From Streptomyces sp. HUAS MG91 (GTDB taxonomy: Bacteria > Actinomycetota > Actinomycetes > Streptomycetales > Streptomycetaceae), in the NCBI RefSeq assembly GCF_040529335.1, contig NZ_CP159534.1, positions 806,001-870,000 on the forward strand: a stretch of 64,000 nt of DNA, written 5' to 3'. A model generated the notes under the pieces. The model was given only the letters and a program-made list of their open reading frames with translations, was not told the DNA's origin and did not search any database. Shown here in pieces: positions 57,656 through 64,000 of this stretch. The first letter of the stretch is position 1, and each line of letters opens with the position of its first letter. The translations under genes were made by a program, and so were the position numbers.

Positions 57656-58447
57656 ATGGCTACTCGGGCGACCGACGCCGGGACGAACCAGAGCGTCGAA
57701 CGAGCGGTCTCGGTGTTGCGCGCACTGGACTCGGGCCGTGCCGAGCTGCGCGTGTCCGATGTCGCCGAACTGACCGGCCTCGGCTCCTCCACCACGTCCC
57801 GGCTGCTGTCCACCCTCGAACGCCTGGACATGGTCGAGCGCGACCCGGTCAGCAATCTGTACCGCCTCAGCCTGGGCACCCTGCCGCTCGCGACCACCGC
57901 GGCGAACCGCCATCCCGTGCACCGCGCGGCCCGTATGGTCCTCCAGGACCTCGCCGCCCGCACCGGCCTCGGGGCCAATGTGGCCGTCCGCCGCGGGACC
58001 GAGCTGATGTTCCTGTGCAACTTCGAGGGCACCCGCGCCCCCAAGTCGTACACCCAGGCCGGGCACACCGCGCCGCTGCACGCCACCAGCATCGGCAAGT
58101 GCCTGCTCACCGGTCTCACGCCCAAGGAGCGCCGCAGGCTGCTGCCGGAGCCGCTCGCCGCGCACACCGACTACACGACGACCAGCCACGATCTGCTGGA
58201 CACCGAGATCGACTCCGTGCGCCGCTCCGGCTACGCGACCGAGGCCGAGGAGCGCGCTCTGGGCCGGGCCTCGCTGGCCGCTCCGGTCCGCGACGCGTCG
58301 GGCGACGTCGTCGCCGCCATCTCGCTGTGGGGCCCCACCTCGGTGCTCGGCGACCACGGCACCGAGGCCGACGGGCAGCGGCAGACCCTGACCCGTGAGG
58401 TCATCGAGGCCGCCGACGCCATCAGCCAGGCGCTCGGAGCGCTCTGA
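57656..58447 (+). CDS. IclR-family transcriptional regulator
   Basis: A 263-residue regulator. Winged helix: SVERAVSVLRALDSGRAELRVSDVAELTGLGSSTTSRLLSTLERLDMVERDPVSNLYRLSLG (residues about 12-75). IclR effector domain: VHRAARMVLQDLAARTG, the substrate-pocket region GHTAPLHATSIGKCLLTGL, and YATEAEERALGRASLAAPVRDASGDVVAAISLWGP. Start ATG 57656, preceded by GAGGAGG, is chosen over ATG codons 45 bases upstream that lie in the operator-like motif. Convergent with the FAD oxidoreductase over a perfect palindromic terminator. Likely controls that gene and the sugar importer further on. Confidence 0.9.
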   Translation: MATRATDAGTNQSVERAVSVLRALDSGRAELRVSDVAELTGLGSSTTSRLLSTLERLDMVERDPVSNLYRLSLGTLPLATTAANRHPVHRAARMVLQDLAARTGLGANVAVRRGTELMFLCNFEGTRAPKSYTQAGHTAPLHATSIGKCLLTGLTPKERRRLLPEPLAAHTDYTTTSHDLLDTEIDSVRRSGYATEAEERALGRASLAAPVRDASGDVVAAISLWGPTSVLGDHGTEADGQRQTLTREVIEAADAISQALGAL

Positions 58448-58470
58448 AGCCCGTAGGAACGCGCCCACGT

Positions 58471-58518
58471 CGAAGGGGGCCCGGTTCCGGTCGATCGACC
58501 GGAACCGGGCCCCCTTCG
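58471..58518. terminator. Perfect 48-bp palindromic bidirectional terminator
   Basis: Two 24-base arms (58471-58494 and 58495-58518) are exact reverse complements, beginning CGAAGGGGGCCCGG and meeting at TCGATCGA without a loop. It sits between the convergent stop codons of iclR (58447) and the FAD oxidoreductase gene (58526). Confidence 0.9.
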
Positions 58519-58525
58519 GTGATTC

Positions 58526-60814
58526 CTAGGCGCCGTACGCCTTGAACGCGATCACGTGGGCGCGCCGCGCCCCGTGCGTCGCGTCGACCACGAGCCGCAG
58601 CGCGTCGGTGCGCACGGGTCCGCCGTCGGCGGCGGTGAGCGGGTGCACGCGGTGGCGGCGGCGGTTGCCGGTGACCGTCAGCAGGGTGTGCCAGGTGCCG
58701 TCGGCGGCGCGGCTCTGGAGGCGGTAGTCGCGGACCAGTTCGGGCATCACCTCGAACGGGGTGCGGTGCCGGTGGAGGTTGTTGAGGTATTCGTCGACGT
58801 CGTCGTCGAAGACCACCCGCGCCTCGGTGAGCCGCTGCTCGTGGTCCCATTCGAGGCGCAGCCAGTCCGCGTCGGCCGACGGCTCGGAGACCCACATCTG
58901 CGGGCCGCCGTAGGCGCGCTGGAACCCTCCGACGGCTCGCTCCGGGCGGAACGCGGCCGTCTCCGGGCTCGCCCGGAACGCGAAGGTCCTGCGGCGCAGC
59001 CCGCGGGCCTGCCACTCCAGGACCAACTGGCCGTCCTCCTCCGGGATGTCGTGGTCGACGGCGGCGTCGCCCTCGACGCGGCTGCGCAGCGCGAGCACCC
59101 CGTCGGTGCGCTCGGGCACGAGGACGAGCGCCGTGTCCGGCTCGGCCCGCACGATGACGACGACGTTCTCGGGCGTCTGCGGGCGGTGGTCGAAGCGGGC
59201 CGTGACCCAGTGCGGGCCGTCGGCCGGCACGGTGACGGTGGTCGTCCGCAGCCGGTCGACGGGGACGGCGTTCTCGGGGCGGCCGGTGCCCCACAGCTCC
59301 ACGGTCAGCTCGCGCTCGGCGCCGTCGGCGGCGCCGTGGACGAGCAGGTCGACGGTGTCCAGGGCCGGGTCGGCGGGCAGCAGCAGCGCCAGGTCGCGGG
59401 TGAGCGGGTACGGCTCGCCGGGCGCTTCGACGGTGGGCTCCGCGGCCAGCCGGGCGAGGTGGCCGGCGGCGCTGACGCGGGCGGTGCGGGCCAGGTTGTC
59501 GGGGTCGTCGTCGGCGAGACCGATGACGGAGGCGTCCTGGCGCAGCAGTGCGCGGCGGACCAGCTCCGGGCGCTTGGTGGCCAGGTCGCGCGGGCTCAGG
59601 CTCTCGGCGACGCACAGGGCGGCGGCGGTGCCGGCCGCCTCGCCGATCGTGGCGCAGGTGGCCATGACCCGGGTGGCGCCGAAGGCGATGTGGGTGGCGG
59701 AGATGTTCCGCCCGGCGAACAGCAGGTTCGTGACGTTCGCCGAGTACAGGGAGCGCAGCGGGATGTGGAAGACGCCGTCCGCGTAGCGCTGGCGGGCGCC
59801 GGGCTCGTCGGCGTACATGCCCTGGACGGGGTGGAGGTCGACGGACCAGCCGCCGAAGGCGATCCGGTCGGCGAACTGCCGCTGTTCGAGGATGTCCTGC
59901 TGGGTGAGGACGTAGTCGCCGAGGAAGCGGCGGTACTCGCGCTTGCCGGGCAGGGAGCCGACCCACTCCAGGGTGAGGTTCGCGGCGTCGGGGAACTCTC
60001 CCGAGTTCTTGATGTGGTCCCAGATGCCCATGATGACGGCCTGGAGCTCGTCCCGGATCCGCTCGTTGTCGTGGACGGTGTCCAGCTCGCCGCCCCACTC
60101 GATCCACCAGTAGTCGCAGCCGTTGTCCCCGGTGCGCAGGACGCGGTTGCGCAGGATGGGCGTGGTGGTCAGGTCCCGGGCGTAGGCAGGCGGCACGAAC
60201 TTCACGGGGTGGCCCATGTCCTTCGTGTGGAACAGGATCGTCGAGCCGAGCAGCGCCTCGTCGCCCTCCTCGGGGGCCCACGGCTCGTCGAACTCCGCGC
60301 GGGCCTCGCGGCCGATGCGGTAGCGGGCACCGGCGAGGTGGCCGAGCAGTCCGTCGCCGGTGCAGTCGAGGAACTGCTGGGCGTGGAAGGTGATGCGGCG
60401 TTCGGAGCCCATCATCCAGCCGGTGCAGGAGTGCACCTCGCGTGCGTCGTCCGGGCCGCTCGCGTCGACCTCGCGCACGTCGGTGTTGAGGTACAGGTCG
60501 ATGTTGGGCTCGGCGAGGACGGCGTCGAGCACCACCTGGTCCCAGTAGTACGGGTTGCCCTCGGGGTTGCGGAACTGGTTCTCGGTGTACAGCTCGCCCA
60601 TGATGCCGGTCTCGCGCGCCCACCGGTGCACGCCGTGTGCGGTGGCGCCGCAGACCCAGACGCGGACCTCGCTGCTGGCGTTGCCGCCGAGCACCGGGCG
60701 GTTGTTGACCAGCGCGACGCGTCGGCCGAGCCGGGCCGCGGCGATGGCCGCGCAGGTCCCCGCCAAGCCGCCGCCGATGACGGCGATGTCGTAATGGACC
60801 TCTTCTTCCCGCAC
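58526..60814 (-). CDS. Large FAD-dependent oxidoreductase (FAD_oxidored family)
   Basis: A 762-residue flavoprotein. Residues 8-25 carry the dinucleotide fold YDIAVIGGGLAGTCAAIAAA, followed by RPVLGGNASSEVRVWV, a segment diagnostic of the FAD_oxidored (PF12831) family. Later blocks are FLDCTGDGLLGHLAGA, IPLRSLYSANVTNLLFAGRNISATHIAFGATRVMATCATIGEAAGTAAALC. The C-terminal 300 residues form beta-rich domains that look like carbohydrate-binding jelly rolls. Such proteins occur with sugar importers and are presumed to oxidise glycosides. Start GTG 60814 with GGGAGG 8 bases upstream. Divergent from the CUT1 importer; an IclR-like site precedes it. Confidence 0.85.
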   Translation of the reverse strand: MREEEVHYDIAVIGGGLAGTCAAIAAARLGRRVALVNNRPVLGGNASSEVRVWVCGATAHGVHRWARETGIMGELYTENQFRNPEGNPYYWDQVVLDAVLAEPNIDLYLNTDVREVDASGPDDAREVHSCTGWMMGSERRITFHAQQFLDCTGDGLLGHLAGARYRIGREARAEFDEPWAPEEGDEALLGSTILFHTKDMGHPVKFVPPAYARDLTTTPILRNRVLRTGDNGCDYWWIEWGGELDTVHDNERIRDELQAVIMGIWDHIKNSGEFPDAANLTLEWVGSLPGKREYRRFLGDYVLTQQDILEQRQFADRIAFGGWSVDLHPVQGMYADEPGARQRYADGVFHIPLRSLYSANVTNLLFAGRNISATHIAFGATRVMATCATIGEAAGTAAALCVAESLSPRDLATKRPELVRRALLRQDASVIGLADDDPDNLARTARVSAAGHLARLAAEPTVEAPGEPYPLTRDLALLLPADPALDTVDLLVHGAADGAERELTVELWGTGRPENAVPVDRLRTTTVTVPADGPHWVTARFDHRPQTPENVVVIVRAEPDTALVLVPERTDGVLALRSRVEGDAAVDHDIPEEDGQLVLEWQARGLRRRTFAFRASPETAAFRPERAVGGFQRAYGGPQMWVSEPSADADWLRLEWDHEQRLTEARVVFDDDVDEYLNNLHRHRTPFEVMPELVRDYRLQSRAADGTWHTLLTVTGNRRRHRVHPLTAADGGPVRTDALRLVVDATHGARRAHVIAFKAYGA

Positions 60815-61185
60815 GGAGCGGCCTCCCTGGTGTGACGGTGCGCCGATGTGACGCGATGTGAAGCGCAGACACTCCCCGCCGGAGCGGGGGCGGCCTCGAA
60901 CGTACATCACATGCATATTGTGCAACCACTGTTCAGCCAGTGGGATTCGTTGTAAGTTTCCGACGCAGCCGCGGACACGGCTGGCACGAGCCGCTTTTGT
61001 AAGTTCATGGCAGGTGGGGCGAGTTCGCCGGTCCTGCACAGAACCGGCGATTCACCGACCAAAAGGGTTGACGCCGTCGCACCATATGGAGAACGATCCC
61101 GCATGCTGCAACTTGCGTTCAATGGAGCATGGATGGCGTTCACACAGGGCCCCGGCGCTCCCGCCCCGTTCGAGAGGACACACCC
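60815..61185. promoter_or_regulatory. Divergent control region of the FAD oxidoreductase and sugar importer
   Basis: No gene is seen in these 371 bases. They contain ATGCATATTGTGCAA (60911-60925), an adjoining inverted repeat CCACTG-TTCAGC-CAGTGG (60926-60943), a -35-like TTGACG at 61066, CATATG at 61082-61087, and TGCAACTTGCG (61106-61116), whose GCAA-C-TTGC core resembles the other sites. These are candidate sites for the IclR regulator and for an importer promoter. Confidence 0.5.
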
Positions 61186-62115
61186 ATGAGTACGGCCGCA
61201 CCTCCCCGGAAGGTCGCTCCACCCCGCGAGCGGACCGGCGGACGGCTCTCCAACGGCGCGTTCGCCCTCCTGCTCACCGCACCGGGACTCGCCCTCTTCG
61301 CGGCGATCATCATCTACCCGCTGATATCGGCCCTTTTCACCGGTTTCTTCAAGCAGGACCTGCGGCTGCCGGGCCGTGAGTTCGTCGGCCTGGAGAACTT
61401 CACGTACTGGCTGGACGGCGACTTCCTCACCATCCTCAAGCAGACGCTGATCTTCACCGTCGGCGCGACGATCGTCCCCTTCGTGATCGGCTTCGCCCTC
61501 GCCCTCGCCCTCAACACGGGCCTCAAGGGCAGCGGCTTCATGCGCGGGCTGTTCCTCTTCCCCTGGGTGATCCCGGGCGTCGTGGTCTCCTTCCTCTGGA
61601 TGTGGATCTTCAACGCCAACTACGGCGTCCTGAACGGCGTCCTCATGAAGGCCGGCCTCATCGAGGACTCGGTCTCCTGGCTGGGCCAGCCCGGCACCGC
61701 CATGCTCGCCGTGATCATCACCAAGACCTGGGCGAGCTTCCCCTGGATGATGGTGATGCTGCTCGCCGGTCTGCAGACCGTGCCCAAGGAGCTGCACGAG
61801 GCGGCCTCGATGGACGGCGCCGGCTCGATCCGCCGCTTCTTCAACGTCACCTGGCCGCAGGTGCGCGGGGTGGCCTCGATCGTGCTGCTCCTGGAGTTCA
61901 TCTGGAACTTCCAGCACTTCGACACCATCTACGTGCTCACGGGCGGCGGCCCCGCCGGGTCCACCGAGACCTTCGCGACCGCCGTGTACCAGACCGCCTT
62001 CAAGGGCTTCGACATCGGCCGCGCGACCGCGCTGGGCGGGCTGTGGATGCTGCTCCTGCTCGTGCTCGTCGTCGTCTACCTCAGGATCACCGAGCGGAAG
62101 GGCGACGCCCGATGA
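61186..62115 (+). CDS. Carbohydrate ABC transporter permease (CUT1, MalF-like)
   Basis: A 309-residue inner-membrane permease with six helices, first at ALLLTAPGLALFAAIIIYPLISALFTGFF. The EAA loop is ELHEAASMDGAGSIRRFFNVTWPQVRG, which contacts the shared ATPase. The YVLTGGGPAGSTETFATAVYQTAF motif is characteristic of CUT1 sugar permeases. Start ATG 61186 with GAGAGGA upstream. It overlaps the second permease by 4 bases. No ATPase gene is within view; Streptomyces CUT1 systems commonly share the MsiK ATPase. Confidence 0.93.
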   Translation: MSTAAPPRKVAPPRERTGGRLSNGAFALLLTAPGLALFAAIIIYPLISALFTGFFKQDLRLPGREFVGLENFTYWLDGDFLTILKQTLIFTVGATIVPFVIGFALALALNTGLKGSGFMRGLFLFPWVIPGVVVSFLWMWIFNANYGVLNGVLMKAGLIEDSVSWLGQPGTAMLAVIITKTWASFPWMMVMLLAGLQTVPKELHEAASMDGAGSIRRFFNVTWPQVRGVASIVLLLEFIWNFQHFDTIYVLTGGGPAGSTETFATAVYQTAFKGFDIGRATALGGLWMLLLLVLVVVYLRITERKGDAR

Positions 62116-63050
62116 CCACCACGACCCCCATGACCTCCTCCCAGCTGACCGGCACCGACCAGCTGTCCGGCGCGGCGCGCACGCCCTCCGCCACCACGGG
62201 GCAGACCTCGCGCCGCCGGATCCGCAAGGACGTGCTGCGCTCGCGGATCGCCGCCTGGACCGCGGTCGTCGTCATCGGCTGCTTCGGCCTGCTGCCGGTG
62301 TACTGGCTGCTCGCCACCGCGCTCAGCACCCCCGAGTCGACGTTCCAGTTCCCGCCGAAGCTGATCCCGACCGATCTGACGCTGAGCAACTTCACCGCCC
62401 TCGCCGAGAACGACCAGTTGATCAAGTACCTGGTCAACTCCATGATCGTCGCCACCATCACGGCCGTCCTGAGCGTGGTCGTCGCCACGTACATGGGCTA
62501 CTCGTTCTCGAAGTTCCGCTACCGCGGCCGCCGCTCGCTGATGCACATGGTGCTGGCCTCGCAGATGTTCCCGCAGGCGCTCCTGCTGGTGACGCTGTAC
62601 GCCGTCTTCTCCAGCTTCGGCCTGCTCAACACGTACACCGCGCTGGTGCTGTCGTTCACGACGTTCACGATGCCGCTGTGCGTGTGGATGCTGAAGGGCA
62701 TCTTCGACACCATCCCGGACGCCCTGCTCGAAGCGGCCTCCATCGACGGCGCCTCGCGCTGGCGCACCCTGCACTCCATCGTGGCGCCGCTGGCCGCGCC
62801 CGGCATGATCGCCGCGGGCCTGTTCGCCTTCGTCCGCGGCTGGAACGACTTCATCTTCGCGGTGACCCTCGCCGACAAGGAGAAGCAGACGCTGCCGCCC
62901 GGCCTGGTCTCCACCTACATCGGCGAGTTCCAGACGGCGTGGCCCGAGCTGATGGCCGCCTCCCTGGTCGTGTCCGTCCCGGTGGTCGTCGCCTTCATGT
63001 TCCTCCAGCGCTACCTGGTCGGCGGCATGACCGCGGGCTCGGTCAAGTAA
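62112..63050 (+). CDS. Carbohydrate ABC transporter permease (CUT1, MalG-like)
   Basis: A 312-residue permease. A Thr/Ser-rich cytoplasmic N terminus of about 45 residues precedes helix 1 (AAWTAVVVIGCFGLLPVYWLL). MalG-type features: STPESTFQFPPKLIPTDLTLSNF, MGYSFSKFRYRGRR, and the EAA loop ALLEAASIDGASRWRTLHSIVAPLAAPG, then FVRGWNDFIFAVTL. ATG 62112 overlaps the TGA of the first permease. It forms a heterodimeric channel with that protein. Confidence 0.93.
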   Translation: MTTTTPMTSSQLTGTDQLSGAARTPSATTGQTSRRRIRKDVLRSRIAAWTAVVVIGCFGLLPVYWLLATALSTPESTFQFPPKLIPTDLTLSNFTALAENDQLIKYLVNSMIVATITAVLSVVVATYMGYSFSKFRYRGRRSLMHMVLASQMFPQALLLVTLYAVFSSFGLLNTYTALVLSFTTFTMPLCVWMLKGIFDTIPDALLEAASIDGASRWRTLHSIVAPLAAPGMIAAGLFAFVRGWNDFIFAVTLADKEKQTLPPGLVSTYIGEFQTAWPELMAASLVVSVPVVVAFMFLQRYLVGGMTAGSVK

Positions 63051-63147
63051 CCGCCCGCGGCCTCCCGAACCTCAGCTGAACCCGCGCGGGCCCTGCCCGC
63101 ACGCGCCCCCACACTTCCCTTCCGTTCCACTCCCCCATGGAGACACC

Positions 63148-64000
63148 ATGACCACCAATGGCATCAGCCGGCGCGGCGCCCTGCGCATGTTCGGCATCGG
63201 AGCGCTCGGTGTGGCCGGCGCGGGCGTGCTCGGCGCCTGCGCGCCGTCCGGCGCCAGCACCTCCACCAACGGCGGCGACACGAAGTCGAAGAACTTCGAC
63301 TTCACCTCCTGGTCGCTCAACGAGGAAGCCGCCAAGCCGTCGATCGAGAAGATCATCAAGGCGTGGGAGACGGAGCAGAAGTCGAAGATCCGCGCGGTCT
63401 CGTACCCGTACAACGAGTATCTGAGCCAGCTCACCCTGAAGCTCGGCGGCGGGGAGACCACCGGCGCGGTGCACCTGGACATCGCCTGGCTCGCCGCGGT
63501 GGCGCAGATGGGCAAGCTCGCGGACCTCGGCTCGGTCGCGGGCAAGGGCGGCTACACCGATGTGGCGCTGAACAGCGGCAAGTACGACGGCAAGCAGTAC
63601 GGCCTGCCGTGGAACACCGGCTCGATCGGTCTGATAGCCAACAGCAAGCTGCTGAAGAAGGCGGGCATCGACAAGCAGCCCACCACCGTCGAGGAGTTCG
63701 AGGACGCGCTGCGCGAGCTGAAGGGCCTGGGCGGCGGGGTCGTGCCCTACGCGGCGGCGACCAAGGTCGCGCAGCTCAAGGACATCTTCCCGTGGATGCA
63801 GACCTTCGGCTGCAAGCTCCTCGACGGGGAGAAGGTGACCATCGGTGACGACGCCTCGATCGACGCGGTGACCTGGTACAAGAAGCTGCACGACGCGAAG
63901 CTGATCGCCGCCGACGTGGACCGCTTCGACGCGCGCGCCCTGTTCAGCCAGGGCAAGGCGGCCTTCTACGACGACGCGATCATCGGCAAGGGGGTCACCT
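63148..64000 (+). CDS. Extracellular sugar-binding lipoprotein (SBP family 1), cut by window end
   Basis: The first 284 residues of a binding protein; the frame is open to the last base. The signal is of Tat-lipoprotein type: ISRRGALRMFGIGALGVAGAGVLGAC, with twin Arg at residues 8-9 and lipobox LGAC (Cys about 31). The mature part shows family 1 features: FTSWSLNEEAAKPSIEKIIKAWE, LDIAWLAAVAQMGKLADLG, YGLPWNTGSIGLIANSKLLKKAGI and FSQGKAAFYDDAI. The start ATG 63148 follows ATGGAGACACC with GGAG 6 bases upstream. It is third in the importer operon, 97 bases after the MalG-like gene; the sugar is unknown. Confidence 0.93.
   Translation, partial: MTTNGISRRGALRMFGIGALGVAGAGVLGACAPSGASTSTNGGDTKSKNFDFTSWSLNEEAAKPSIEKIIKAWETEQKSKIRAVSYPYNEYLSQLTLKLGGGETTGAVHLDIAWLAAVAQMGKLADLGSVAGKGGYTDVALNSGKYDGKQYGLPWNTGSIGLIANSKLLKKAGIDKQPTTVEEFEDALRELKGLGGGVVPYAAATKVAQLKDIFPWMQTFGCKLLDGEKVTIGDDASIDAVTWYKKLHDAKLIAADVDRFDARALFSQGKAAFYDDAIIGKGVT

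Noticed and set aside
1..64000. CRISPR arrays, tRNA or rRNA genes, prophage or secondary-metabolite megasynthase genes
   Set aside because: No regularly spaced repeats, no cloverleaf-like sequence with a CCA or T-loop GTTCGAATC signature, and no structural phage or PKS/NRPS domains were seen. A tRNAscan/Infernal run would be decisive.

Overview
The window is chromosomal DNA of a high-G+C actinobacterium, almost certainly a Streptomyces: strong G/C third-position bias, many GTG starts, ATGA/GTGA stop-start overlaps inside operons, and gene families typical of that genus (ECF sigma factors, CbiX-like protein, BNR protein, CUT1 sugar transporters, IclR/GntR/TetR/MarR/MerR regulators). No rRNA, tRNA, CRISPR, phage or complete insertion sequence was seen. 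The content is accessory-type metabolism and stress response, not core housekeeping.

Bases 1-5100: the end of a type B carboxylesterase, a small Cys/His zinc-finger protein, a DUF4383 membrane protein, and a MarR regulator upstream of an MMPL exporter with a probable operator between them. Bases 5190-14400: a SigK regulon island. An FAD oxidoreductase, a DUF1365 protein, two CFA-type methyltransferases and a DUF1295 protein overlap each other by 4 bp and are followed by a 4Fe-4S photolyase-like protein. Convergent to them lie rskA and sigK, and divergent from sigK is an alpha/beta hydrolase. The gene content matches the Mycobacterium tuberculosis Rv0449c-Rv0444c (sigK) locus with a photolyase and a second CFA enzyme added. 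Three promoter-like elements of identical architecture (CCRATCC-N15-MCGRAT) precede the operon, sigK and the hydrolase. Bases 14400-17850: a B12-binding MerR (LitR/CarH type) divergent from an ECF sigma factor (LitS-like), then an SDR/DUF2867 protein. The whole 5-18 kb stretch therefore looks like a light and singlet-oxygen stress island remodelling membrane lipids.

Bases 18000-35400: unrelated single genes and small operons. These are an Asp-box protein, uracil-DNA glycosylase, an N-acetylglucosamine-kinase-like ATPase, a degenerate CbiX, a methyltransferase, a 7-bladed lactonase, a stand-alone nitric oxide synthase oxygenase, a FUSC membrane protein, an aldo/keto reductase divergent from TetR-ThuA, a Gfo/Idh plus sugar isomerase pair, a secreted DUF3152 protease-like protein with a PQQ-propeller remnant, and a GH36 alpha-galactosidase. 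A ~245-bp MITE-like element sits exactly in a CTAG shared by two convergent stop codons.

Bases 35500-44100: an ABCG-like exporter, a class V aminotransferase (MoCo-sulfurase-like), a DUF899 protein, a STAS protein, a putative DUF6226 protein, a fused double alpha/beta hydrolase controlled by a divergent MerR through a textbook 19-bp-spacer promoter, and a lipoprotein. Bases 44200-53770: a complete peptide-type ABC importer flanked by two amidohydrolases and a GntR regulator, with three GGTATACC operators in the shared divergent promoter; this is best read as a catabolic unit for a nitrogenous heterocycle or amide. Bases 53870-57540: two DUF4139 paralogues. Bases 57650-64000: an IclR regulator, a large FAD oxidoreductase and a CUT1 sugar importer running off the window, linked by shared TGCA/GCAA operator-like motifs.
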